NCBI RefSeq assembly: GCF_015679185.1
Contig: NZ_CP064939.1
Span: 1,364,001-1,428,000 of the forward strand
Direction: 5' to 3'
Source: Pedobacter endophyticus
GTDB lineage: Bacteria; Bacteroidota; Bacteroidia; Sphingobacteriales; Sphingobacteriaceae
Length of the DNA stretch: 64,000 nt
Each line of letters starts with the position of its first letter. Position 1 is the first letter of the stretch. Shown here piece after piece: positions 9,500-17,367 of this stretch. The position numbers and the translations under genes were made by a program. A model generated the notes under the pieces. It was not told the origin of the DNA and did not search any database. It saw nothing but the letters and a program-made list of their open reading frames with translations.

Positions 9500-9691
9500 A
9501 TGACAACACTAACCATACAAGTAAAAGATAACGATACTCAATTCCTTTTGGAAGTTTTGAAAAGAATCGATGCTAAAGTGATTCAAAGTTCTAAAAAGCA
9601 GGAACTGCTTGATGGAATTAAACAAGGCATAAAAGAGGCCAGGGATATTAAAGATGGAAAGATTGCCCGTTTAACGCTGAGCGATATATGA
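9500..9691 (+). CDS. Antitoxin of a RelE-type TA pair
   Basis: A 63-residue protein starting MTTLTIQVKDNDTQFLLEVLKRIDAKV, the form of small Bacteroidota antitoxins paired with RelE/YafQ-type toxins: an N-terminal beta strand, then a helix predicted to wrap the toxin. Its stop overlaps the toxin start by 4 nt (ATGA). A TATTTTTG promoter box is at 9475-9482. Confidence 0.75.
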   Translation: MTTLTIQVKDNDTQFLLEVLKRIDAKVIQSSKKQELLDGIKQGIKEARDIKDGKIARLTLSDI

Positions 9692-10014
9692 CCGGGGAAA
9701 TTAAGATCATTTATTCCCCTATTTTCATTAAAAAAGCAAAACAATTAAAAAAGAAACATCCATCATTAGTCAATGATTTAACTCAATTGGCGGTAGCCCT
9801 TACTGCTAACCCAAAAACTGGCGTCGATTTAGGTAATGGTATTTTCAAGATCAGACTTGCCGTTAAAAGTAAGGATAAAGGAAAAAGCGGAGGTTACAGG
9901 ATTATTACTTATCTGCAAACTGAGAACGAAGTCACTATGATTTATATTTACGATAAATCTGAAGAGGCAACAATTTCAAAAAAGGATATTCAAAAAATTA
10001 TCGACAGCCTTTGA
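9688..10014 (+). CDS. RelE/ParE-superfamily toxin
   Basis: A 108-residue basic protein with family landmarks: IIYSPIFIKKAKQLKKKHPSL at the start, GIFKIRLAVKSKDKGKSGGYRIITYL in the core and VTMIYIYDKSEEATISKKDIQKII at the end. These proteins are usually mRNA interferases acting at the ribosome. It looks full length and intact. The pair sits between aroB and pheA, interrupting the aromatic cluster, which suggests later insertion. Confidence 0.85.
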   Translation: MTGEIKIIYSPIFIKKAKQLKKKHPSLVNDLTQLAVALTANPKTGVDLGNGIFKIRLAVKSKDKGKSGGYRIITYLQTENEVTMIYIYDKSEEATISKKDIQKIIDSL

Positions 10015-10103
10015 TTAGGTTAAATGCATATTCCATACCAATCGTTAAAAACGGTCTAAAACAAAGAAAATTAAATTTTATTAAAATTATTTTCAATTTC
10101 CTA

Positions 10104-10133
10104 TTGACAAATTAAATTTTGTTGCTACATTTG
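10104..10133 (+). promoter_or_regulatory. Promoter of the pheA leader
   Basis: A -33 TTG at 10104-10106 and a -7 TACATTTG at 10126-10133 are separated by 19 nt, matching the Bacteroidota sigma-factor consensus. The start is predicted near 10139, just ahead of the leader ORF. Confidence 0.75.
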
Positions 10134-10152
10134 GCTCATTCAAAAACGAAAA

Positions 10153-10215
10153 ATGAAATTATTCAACACATATTACTTTGGTTACTTTTACTATTTTAGT
10201 GAGAGCCGGGGCTAA
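10153..10215 (+). CDS. Aromatic leader peptide (Phe/Tyr attenuator)
   Basis: A 20-residue ORF, MKLFNTYYFGYFYYFSESRG. Nine of the twelve codons 4-15 are Phe (4) or Tyr (5). It lies after a good promoter and before a terminator directly upstream of prephenate dehydratase. This is the classic arrangement of a transcription-attenuation leader peptide: ribosomes stall on Phe/Tyr codons when charged tRNA is scarce. The peptide itself probably has no function. Confidence 0.85.
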   Translation: MKLFNTYYFGYFYYFSESRG

Positions 10216-10264
10216 TATGCAAAATGATAGATAAAAATATTAAAAATGTATAGGAAAGTCCCGG
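10206..10264 (+). promoter_or_regulatory. Antiterminator pairing of the pheA attenuator
   Basis: CCGGGGCT (10206-10213, the last leader codons into the stop) can pair over 8 bp, with one G-U, to AGTCCCGG (10257-10264), which is the left arm of the terminator. Pairing therefore excludes the terminator. A ribosome at the leader stop codon would cover CCGGGGCT and allow termination; one stalled at the earlier Tyr/Phe codons would leave it free. Confidence 0.75.
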
Positions 10265-10286
10265 GCGAAAAGCCGGGACTTTTTTG
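10257..10286 (+). terminator. Attenuator terminator before pheA
   Basis: Stem AGTCCCGG / CCGGGACT with loop GCGAAAAG, followed directly by a T run. It lies 13 nt before the pheA ATG, so readthrough is required for pheA expression. Confidence 0.85.
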
Positions 10287-10298
10287 TTTAACGCAAAA

Positions 10299-11132
10299 AT
10301 GGAAACGACGAAACGAGTAGCAATTCAAGGTATAAAAGCATCTTTTCATGAAGAGGCCGCCTATAAATTCTTTGGTAGAAGCATTGAAACAATTGAGTGC
10401 AATTCTTTTAAAGAAACTTGCGACAGGCTAGAGAAAAACGAGGCAGATTTTGTGGTAATGGCCATCGAAAATTCTATCGCCGGAAGCTTACTACCCAATT
10501 ACACATTAATACGCGACTATGGCTTTTCGGTAGTTGGCGAAGTTTACCTGGCTATCCAGCTACATTTAATGGCCTTGCCAGGAGTGAAGTTTAACGATAT
10601 TAAAACCGTAACCTCGCACCCAATCGCCATTCGCCAGTGCATCGATTTTTTCTACGATTATCCCCACATCAAAATTGTTGAAAGTAATGACACAGCAGCC
10701 TGCGCTAAACGCATTCAGGATGAAAAACTGACTGATACAATGGCGATCGCAAACACCTTAGCAGCTGAACTTTACGGATTGAACATTCTGGAGCGTCGTG
10801 TAGAGTCGAACAAAAAAAATTACACTCGCTTTCTTATCCTTAAAAAAGACAAAACAGACGAAGGTAAAAAGATAAATAAAGCATCAATCTGTTTTCAGGT
10901 TGGCCACAAAGCAGGTTCGCTGGCAACCGTACTGAATGTATTTGCTGAACAAGACGTAAGCTTAACAAAAATACAATCGATGCCTGTACTTGGAAAACGA
11001 AACGAATATTACTTTTATGTCGATTTAGAGTGGCCAAGTACCGAAAAGTACGATAAGGCGATCAGAAAGGCACTAAAATACACATCAAACTTCAATATCC
11101 TTGGCGAGTATCAAAAGAACGATAAAGTGTAA
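10299..11132 (+). CDS. pheA: Prephenate dehydratase
   Basis: A 277-residue enzyme converting prephenate to phenylpyruvate in phenylalanine synthesis. The catalytic domain (about 1-185) starts VAIQGIKASFHEEAAYKFF and ends with NYTRFLIL, the conserved TRF motif. An ACT regulatory domain follows (about 195-275, GHKAGSLATVLNVFAEQDVSLTKIQSMP), the usual site of phenylalanine feedback. There is no chorismate mutase domain; that activity is on the next gene. I chose ATG 10299 over a TTG at 10284 because the TTG lies in the terminator T tract. Attenuation control is strongly indicated. Confidence 0.93.
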   Translation: METTKRVAIQGIKASFHEEAAYKFFGRSIETIECNSFKETCDRLEKNEADFVVMAIENSIAGSLLPNYTLIRDYGFSVVGEVYLAIQLHLMALPGVKFNDIKTVTSHPIAIRQCIDFFYDYPHIKIVESNDTAACAKRIQDEKLTDTMAIANTLAAELYGLNILERRVESNKKNYTRFLILKKDKTDEGKKINKASICFQVGHKAGSLATVLNVFAEQDVSLTKIQSMPVLGKRNEYYFYVDLEWPSTEKYDKAIRKALKYTSNFNILGEYQKNDKV

Positions 11133-11254
11133 TTGAGTCCGAAGTCCGGAGTCGGGAATCAGAAGTCCGAAGTTTTAAAAAAAAGAGTACAGCGTATAAA
11201 ACCTTAGCAAAACAATCAAACAATTAATCAATATAACATTCAAAAGATATCATA

Positions 11255-12394
11255 ATGAAACTTAATTTAAACATTCAGCCATTAAACACTTGGTTAAACA
11301 CCAACAACGAACCTTTATTGATTTCAGGCCCATGTAGCGCAGAAACTGAAGAGCAATTATTAACAACAGCTCATTTATTGGCTGCAACAGGCAAAGTATC
11401 GGTTTTAAGAGCCGGAATTTGGAAGCCACGCACCCGTCCGGGAGAATTTGAAGGTATCGGAAGCATTGGTTTAGAATGGTTGAAGCGTGCAAAAGAAGAA
11501 ACCGGCTTACCAACTGCGGTTGAAGTTGCAAATGCAAAACACGTTGAAGAAGCTTTAGCAGCAGGAGTAGATATTTTATGGATTGGCGCACGTTCTACAG
11601 TAAACCCTTTCACCGTTCAGGAAATTGCCGACGCCTTAAAAGGACACGATGTTCCGGTATTAATCAAAAACCCGGTTAACCCCGATTTACAGTTGTGGAT
11701 TGGAGCAATTGAACGCATTAACGGTGCTGGCATTACCAAAATTGGTGCAATTCACCGTGGTTTCTCTTCATTCGAGAAAAGCTCTTTCCGTAACGAACCA
11801 ATGTGGAAACTTGCTATTCAATTGAAAACACTTTGCCCTGATTTACCAATCATTAACGATCCAAGTCACATTTGTGGTAACCGTGAGTTGATCCCATACA
11901 TTGCTCAAAAAGCATTAGATTTAGATATGCAAGGCTTAATGATCGAGTCTCACCTTGATCCTTCGGTTGCCTGGACTGATGCTAAACAACAAGTTACACC
12001 AGCCGCTTTAGCCGAATTAGTTGACCGCTTAACCGTTCGTGAGCCGGAAGCACCAAACGAAGCGTTCGCTGATAAATTAGCTGATTTACGTAAATCAATT
12101 GATAAAATTGATGATATTCTTTTGCAAAAACTAGGTGAGCGTATGTCGATCGTGGAAAAAATCGGCGAGTACAAACGCGATAACCAGGTAACCATTTTGC
12201 AGGTAAACCGTTGGGATGAGATCATTAAAAAAGGCCACGCTTTTGCTAAAGCCTTAAAATTAGATACCAATTTCACCGAGAAATTCTTAGAATTGATGCA
12301 CGGCGAATCTATCCGTAAGCAAACTGAAATAATGAATGCAGGCAAAACTGAGAAAGGCATTGCAGCAGAACAACATACTGAAGTTGTGAAATAA
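11255..12394 (+). CDS. Bifunctional DAHP synthase / chorismate mutase
   Basis: A 379-residue fusion. Residues about 10-260 are a type I-beta DAHP synthase (GPCSAETEEQL, RAGIWKPRTRPGEFEGIG, DPSHICGNRELIP), which condenses PEP and erythrose 4-phosphate. Residues about 270-360 are an all-helical AroQ-type chorismate mutase (LADLRKSIDKIDDILLQKLGERMSIVEKIGEYK). The fusion is common in Bacteroidota; the mutase domain often mediates feedback by prephenate. It lies 122 bp after pheA and probably shares its attenuated transcript. No tyrA is found next to it. Confidence 0.93.
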   Translation: MKLNLNIQPLNTWLNTNNEPLLISGPCSAETEEQLLTTAHLLAATGKVSVLRAGIWKPRTRPGEFEGIGSIGLEWLKRAKEETGLPTAVEVANAKHVEEALAAGVDILWIGARSTVNPFTVQEIADALKGHDVPVLIKNPVNPDLQLWIGAIERINGAGITKIGAIHRGFSSFEKSSFRNEPMWKLAIQLKTLCPDLPIINDPSHICGNRELIPYIAQKALDLDMQGLMIESHLDPSVAWTDAKQQVTPAALAELVDRLTVREPEAPNEAFADKLADLRKSIDKIDDILLQKLGERMSIVEKIGEYKRDNQVTILQVNRWDEIIKKGHAFAKALKLDTNFTEKFLELMHGESIRKQTEIMNAGKTEKGIAAEQHTEVVK

Positions 12395-12660
12395 GCTCAA
12401 AGCAGAAAGCTCAAAGCTGAAAGCTGAAAGCTCAACGACTAAAGCGCCATACAATTCCCCTCTCGAGGGGTGCCCAAAGGGCGGGGTGGTCTCGAAACGA
12501 AGCTTAAAGCTGAAAGCTCAAAGCTCAAAGCTCAACGACTAAAGCGCCATACAATTCCCCTCTTGAGGGGTGCCCTTCTCCAAAGGAACTCCCTTGGAGA
12601 AGGGCGGGGTGGTTTAGAAACAAAGCAGAAAGCGATAAAAGCAAACAGAAAGTAACAAGG
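12395..12660. repeat. Repeat-rich spacer before aroA
   Basis: AAGCTGAAAGCTCAAAGC-type simple repeats surround two copies (about 12437-12500 and 12537-12622) of a GACTAAAGCGCCATACAATT...GGGCGGGGTGGT element. The second copy holds an extra inverted repeat (CTTCTCCAAAGG / CCTTGGAGAAG). The rest of the spacer to 12801 shows no gene. Similar simple repeats occur at 56290-56350. Confidence 0.75.
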
Positions 12661-12801
12661 TTAAGCAGTACATTATTGCAAGCCGGTAAGCCCTCGCCTT
12701 TCGCGAAGATTGGCTGAGGCTTATTATTTAACAGCACAGGCTCATTGCTCAGCCCTCTCCTTTTTGGGGAGGGTTGGCTGGGGCTTTAGGGAGAGACTTA
12801 T

Positions 12802-14091
12802 ATGTCAAAAAATGCCTTAGTTTCCTTTAAGGGAACCAAGAATATTAATACGGAAATACAACTGACAGGCTCGAAAAGCGAATGCAATAGAGCTTTGATT
12901 ATTAGCGCATTGAGCGATAAACTCGTTAAAGTGGAAAATTTATCAAATGCCGCCGATACGGTTACATTAGATGGAATACTCAAAAAGTTGGGAGTTGAGA
13001 GTTCGGAGTTGGGAGAAAGCGCTACACTAAAAGCTCCAAACTCAACACTCGTAGATGTTGGCCCTGCGGGAACGGCTATGCGCTTTCTTTCTGCCTATTT
13101 ATCTGCAAAAAATGGCAATTTCCTGCTAACCGGAACCGAGCGGATGAAACAGCGCCCAATTGGTATTCTGGCTGAGGCTTTAAAAACCATTGGCGCCAAT
13201 ATCTCTTACGCTGAAAATGATGGCTTCCCTCCGCTCAACATTGTTGGGCCCTTGAACCAAAAGACCTCCAAAGTAAAAATCAAGGGTGATGTAAGCAGTC
13301 AGTATATTTCGGCATTGCTGATGATTGCCCCTACCCTGCCAGATGGATTAACCCTCGAGATTGATGGCGAACTCACTTCTAAACCATATGTAGATATGAC
13401 GTTGGATATGCTTGCCGAGGCGGGTATTAAACATTTGTGGAACGGCAACTCAATTTCGATTAGCGCACAGCCTTTTAAGTCTTCAACATTGGTGGTTGAG
13501 CCCGATTGGAGCGCAGCATCGTATTGGTACAGCATAGCGGCATTAGCTCATGAAGCTGAAATCAGTTTGCCAGCCCTTAAAGAAAAGAGCCTTCAAGGGG
13601 ATAGCAAAATTCAAAATATCATGCGGATTTTTGGAATATCGACCGAAAAAACTGAGAAAGGCATTGCTATCAGCAATTTGGGCGTATCGCTTGATACAGA
13701 CCAAATCCTTGATCTTAAAACCTGCCCAGACTTGGCGCAAACAATTATTGTGGTTGCGGCTGCATTGGGCAAAAACATGGCATTTACAGGTCTTGAAACC
13801 TTAAAAATTAAAGAAACCAACCGTATTGCAGCCTTACAAAACGAACTTGCAAAAATTGGCGTTACGTTAACCGAAGATAATCTGGTTTATACATTGAACA
13901 CCGATGGACTGCATTTTCCTGATAAAATTACTATTGCCACCTACGAAGATCACCGAATGGCAATGGCCTTTGCTCCGCTGGCCTTGTTAATAAACGAGGT
14001 GGAAATTGAAGAAATGCAGGTAGTAGAAAAATCTTATCCTTATTTTTGGGAGGATTTGAAAAAGGCGGGGTTTGAAGTGAAAGAGATCTGA
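12802..14091 (+). CDS. aroA: 3-phosphoshikimate 1-carboxyvinyltransferase (EPSP synthase)
   Basis: A 429-residue enzyme joining shikimate 3-phosphate with PEP. Landmarks are the N-terminal LTGSKSECNRALI, GPAGTAMRFLSAYL with the substrate-binding GTAMR, VSSQYISALLM, KETNRIAALQNEL, and the C-terminal EDHRMAMAFAPL. Residues about 62-85 (KLGVESSELGESATLKAPNS) are encoded by a low-complexity tract like those in the intergenic DNA, and may be a repeat captured in the reading frame. It is in the aro cluster but behind a repeat-filled spacer, so probably has its own promoter. Confidence 0.93.
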   Translation: MSKNALVSFKGTKNINTEIQLTGSKSECNRALIISALSDKLVKVENLSNAADTVTLDGILKKLGVESSELGESATLKAPNSTLVDVGPAGTAMRFLSAYLSAKNGNFLLTGTERMKQRPIGILAEALKTIGANISYAENDGFPPLNIVGPLNQKTSKVKIKGDVSSQYISALLMIAPTLPDGLTLEIDGELTSKPYVDMTLDMLAEAGIKHLWNGNSISISAQPFKSSTLVVEPDWSAASYWYSIAALAHEAEISLPALKEKSLQGDSKIQNIMRIFGISTEKTEKGIAISNLGVSLDTDQILDLKTCPDLAQTIIVVAAALGKNMAFTGLETLKIKETNRIAALQNELAKIGVTLTEDNLVYTLNTDGLHFPDKITIATYEDHRMAMAFAPLALLINEVEIEEMQVVEKSYPYFWEDLKKAGFEVKEI

Positions 14092-14336
14092 AACAGGAGA
14101 TGTGAGACGCGAGATATGAAAATAAAAAGCAAAAGAATAATTTCCATGCAACCATATTTCCTAACACTGAATTAAATAATGATATAAATAATCCTAACCC
14201 GACCCGTTTGCAGTTTGATTGAAAAATCTCAAACCGATAGCTTAAATCAATTTAAAAACAACTTAACCAAACTAGATTTGACATTTGGAGGGAAGCTCTC
14301 AAATCGTAAATCTAAAATCATCAATCTAAAATAAAC

Positions 14337-15434
14337 ATGGCAGGCAACTCATTCGGACAACTATTTCGCATTACCACCTTTGGCGAATCTCATGGCGTAG
14401 CCATTGGGGTGATTATTGATGGTTGCCCGGCACAACTGGATATCGACATGGATTTCATTCAGTCGGAATTGGACAAAAGAAAACCGGGTCAGTCGAAAAT
14501 TACAACCCAAAGAAAAGAAAGCGATACCGTACAGGTTTTGTCGGGCGTTTTTGAGGGAAAAAGCACAGGAACACCCATTGCACTGTTAATTCCGAATGAA
14601 GATCAGCGTTCCAAAGATTACGGCCATAATGTTGACGTTTACCGACCCAGCCATGCCGATTATGTTTACGATGCAAAATATGGCATCCGCGACCATCGCG
14701 GTGGCGGCCGTTCGTCGGCCCGGGAGACTGCAGCCCGCGTTGCTGCCGGCGCCATTGCCAAATTACTATTGAAACAACAAGGTATTGAGGTTTTTGCCCA
14801 CGTTACAGCAGTTGGAACCATCGAAGCGCCCAACCTGGAAAGCAACGATTTAGCCGCATTGCTTAACATTAGAGAAGAAAATATTGTGCGCTGCGCCGAT
14901 CCGGCAACCGCACATGAAATGATTGAATTTATTGATTCCGTTCGGAAAGATGGCGATACGGTTGGTGGTAAAATCGGCTGCGTAATTAAAGGCTGTCCGG
15001 CCGGATTAGGCGAACCTGTTTTTGATAAATTACACGCCGATCTGGGCAAGGCCATGCTAAGCATCAATGCTGTTCATGGTTTCGAGTATGGTTCTGGCTT
15101 TGCAGGCAGCGAACTGAGGGGTTCACAACATAACGACATTCCGCAGCCGAAAGCCTCAGATTCGAAGGTTTTTAAAACCACTACAAACTTCGCTGGCGGC
15201 ATTTTAGGTGGAATTTCTAATGGGATGGATATCACCTTTAAAGTGGCCTTTAAACCTGTGGCAACCATTATGCACAACCAACAAACCATAAACGCTGCTG
15301 GTGACGCCGCCGAAATTAAGGGAAAAGGCAGGCACGATCCGTGTGTAGTGCCCAGAGCAGTCGTAATTGTAGAGGCAATGGCCGCATTGGTTATAGCCGA
15401 TCAGCTGTTAAGAAACAGAGCAAGCGTGGTTTAA
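14337..15434 (+). CDS. aroC: Chorismate synthase
   Basis: A 365-residue FMN-dependent enzyme that makes chorismate from EPSP, the last common step of aromatic synthesis. All three family signatures are present: [20 protein letters not shown] near the start, [20 protein letters not shown] in the middle and [20 protein letters not shown] at the end. Length is normal. It is 245 bp downstream of aroA; the gap holds no gene, only AT-rich DNA with AATCTAAAATC-like repeats. Confidence 0.95.
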   Translation: MAGNSFGQLFRITTFGESHGVAIGVIIDGCPAQLDIDMDFIQSELDKRKPGQSKITTQRKESDTVQVLSGVFEGKSTGTPIALLIPNEDQRSKDYGHNVDVYRPSHADYVYDAKYGIRDHRGGGRSSARETAARVAAGAIAKLLLKQQGIEVFAHVTAVGTIEAPNLESNDLAALLNIREENIVRCADPATAHEMIEFIDSVRKDGDTVGGKIGCVIKGCPAGLGEPVFDKLHADLGKAMLSINAVHGFEYGSGFAGSELRGSQHNDIPQPKASDSKVFKTTTNFAGGILGGISNGMDITFKVAFKPVATIMHNQQTINAAGDAAEIKGKGRHDPCVVPRAVVIVEAMAALVIADQLLRNRASVV

Positions 15435-15498
15435 TCACCGGATGACGGTTGTTCTTGATGTTCATCAAATAGTACTCAATTTATCAGTTGTAAAAAAC

Positions 15499-16104
15499 AT
15501 GAAAATCTTATCCGTTTTGCTTCTTTTTATCAGTTTAAACACTTTTGCTCAATCTTATTCTGAGCAGATTGCCAAGCACCGGGAAAATTATAAAGAAGAT
15601 TTTTTAAAAGAAAAAAATTCGCCATTGAAGAAAGGCGACCTGCAGAACCTTCATTTTTACGATGCTGACAGCACTTACAATGTGCTTGCAGATGTTGAGC
15701 CATTAACTAACCAAAAGATTTTCAAAATGCCCACTTTCTCTGGGGCGAGCAGCGATTATTTGCGATATGCTTTTGTAACTTTCAACCTAAAAGGCCAAAA
15801 GCAGAAACTAACGCTATATAAAAGCGTTTCGCTCTCATCAAATCCAGATTATAAAGACCATTTATTTTTGCCGTTCACCGATGAAACTAACACGAAGGAA
15901 ACTTACGGTGGTGGAAGGTATATAGACTTGAGTACCAAAGAAATTGTAAACAATAAGATTGGAATAGATTTTAACAAGGCATACAATCCTTATTGTGCTT
16001 ACAGCGATGGTTACCGCTGCCCCGTTCCGCCCGAAGAAAACGATCTGCCATTAGCGATTAAAGCAGGCGAACAACTATATACCGGCAAAAAGAAGCACAG
16101 ATAA
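15499..16104 (+). CDS. DUF1684 family secreted protein
   Basis: A 201-residue exported protein with signal peptide MKILSVLLLFISLNTFAQ. The mature part carries the DUF1684 hallmarks: GGGRYIDLSTKEI, IGIDFNKAYNPYCAYSDGYRCPVPPEENDLPLAIKAGE. The biochemical role of the family is not established. I chose the start at 15499 because it begins a good signal peptide; the reading frame is open 57 bp further up without one. It follows aroC by 64 bp. Confidence 0.85.
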   Translation: MKILSVLLLFISLNTFAQSYSEQIAKHRENYKEDFLKEKNSPLKKGDLQNLHFYDADSTYNVLADVEPLTNQKIFKMPTFSGASSDYLRYAFVTFNLKGQKQKLTLYKSVSLSSNPDYKDHLFLPFTDETNTKETYGGGRYIDLSTKEIVNNKIGIDFNKAYNPYCAYSDGYRCPVPPEENDLPLAIKAGEQLYTGKKKHR

Positions 16105-16226
16105 AACAAATTATACACACGCACTCTTGAGTGGGCTACATTCGATGCGTTTAAGTGAACAATTTGCTTTAAATTTGAAACTTAATTGATGTTTTGGTGT
16201 TCTAATCTAAATAATTCTAGCCCTAA

Positions 16227-16982
16227 ATGATATACAGTTGCCTGATCGTTGATGATAACGAGATTGAAAGAGACGTGGTTGAAATGCATCTCAAGAAAAT
16301 TCCATCATTAAACATTGTTGCCATCTGCTCAAATGGTGTCGAGGCTTCTCAGATTTTATCAAATACACCTATCGACATAGTATTTTCTGATATTGACATG
16401 CCAGATCTTTCTGGAATGGAGCTTTTAAAAACGCTTAAAAATCATCCGCAATTTGTGTTTATTACCTCCTTTAGCGAATATGCCGCAGAGAGTTTCAATC
16501 TCGATGCAATCGATTTTATTGTGAAGCCAGCAAGTTTCAAAAGAATATTGAAAGCGGTAAATAAAGCGATTGAGTATATTGAGTTAAAAAAGGGAATTGC
16601 TAAGGAACCTATTGAAGAAAAGCCTATTGCAAAGGAACCGGATAGCGATTTTTTCTATTTTAGAGAAACAAAAGGCATCAGTAAGCTGCGATATGACGAT
16701 GTGATTTATATCGAAAGCATGGGCGATTTTTCGAAGATTTTTACCAATAGCGATAAGCACATTATTTTAGTGAGTTTAAAGAATTTGGAGAAACAACTGC
16801 CCGAATTGTTGTTTTCTCGCGTACATAAGCAATACATCATTAACAATAACCATATTGTTACCCTTACCAACCACGAAGTGCACCTGGTTAACGATTTTAT
16901 TGTTCCAATTAGCGCAGCCAACAGACAGGAGCTTTTAGAAAAAACGATTGATAAAAAGATTCTTTCGAGGTTTATTAAATAA
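16227..16982 (+). CDS. LytTR-family response regulator
   Basis: A 251-residue regulator. A receiver domain (about 1-120) has the acidic pair in LIVDDNEIE, phosphoacceptor Asp in IVFSDIDMPDLSG, and the conserved Lys in DFIVKPASFKR. A LytTR DNA-binding domain (about 140-245) includes FYFRETKGISKLRYDDVIYIESMGDFSKIF and FSRVHKQYIINNNHI. This class is normally driven by a LytS-type histidine kinase. No such kinase adjoins it: the nearby HisKA kinase is convergent and 385 bp away. Confidence 0.9.
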   Translation: MIYSCLIVDDNEIERDVVEMHLKKIPSLNIVAICSNGVEASQILSNTPIDIVFSDIDMPDLSGMELLKTLKNHPQFVFITSFSEYAAESFNLDAIDFIVKPASFKRILKAVNKAIEYIELKKGIAKEPIEEKPIAKEPDSDFFYFRETKGISKLRYDDVIYIESMGDFSKIFTNSDKHIILVSLKNLEKQLPELLFSRVHKQYIINNNHIVTLTNHEVHLVNDFIVPISAANRQELLEKTIDKKILSRFIK

Positions 16983-17081
16983 AAAGTCTTCATCCTCAGA
17001 GGTCACTTTTTATAAAATATAGAGGAGTTGGAAGGCAGTTCTCATTGCTGCATCCTGAGCGCAGCGCATGTCCCGATACTT

Positions 17082-17288
17082 CCTATCGTGTGGACACATT
17101 TCTTTTTTTGCGCCGTCATTCCCGCGCAGGCGGGAATCTTAATGCTCGGCACCCATTTTTTTTGCGCATTAGGATCCCCAGTCAAGCTGAGGATGACGAC
17201 CGTTCTTAGAAAACGCCCTAAAATATGTTGTTATTTTGATTACTTCAGCTCGTAAGACGATGTTTCAAAGATGTGTCCACACGATAGG
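17082..17288. repeat. 18-bp inverted repeat in a repeat-rich gap
   Basis: CCTATCGTGTGGACACAT (17082-17099) and its exact complement (17271-17288) flank a segment with a CCCGCGCAGGCGGG palindrome and a TGAGGATGACGACCG motif. The whole 16983-17367 gap has no gene. The flanking repeats could be the ends of a small non-autonomous element or a large hairpin. Confidence 0.6.
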
Positions 17289-17367
17289 ATACTTGGGGGA
17301 AGGGTCTCCAAGCTATGAAACGCAGCACGCCAAAACCGGTGCTATTATTACCATTCCCATCAAACGG

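Noticed and set aside
10284..10298. TTG start five codons before the pheA ATG
   Set aside because: It lies in the T tract of the attenuator terminator, and homologues start near the ATG at 10299.
17028..17255. 75-aa ORF in the gap after the LytTR regulator
   Set aside because: It runs through palindromic repeat DNA and an inverted repeat; the composition is not that of a gene.
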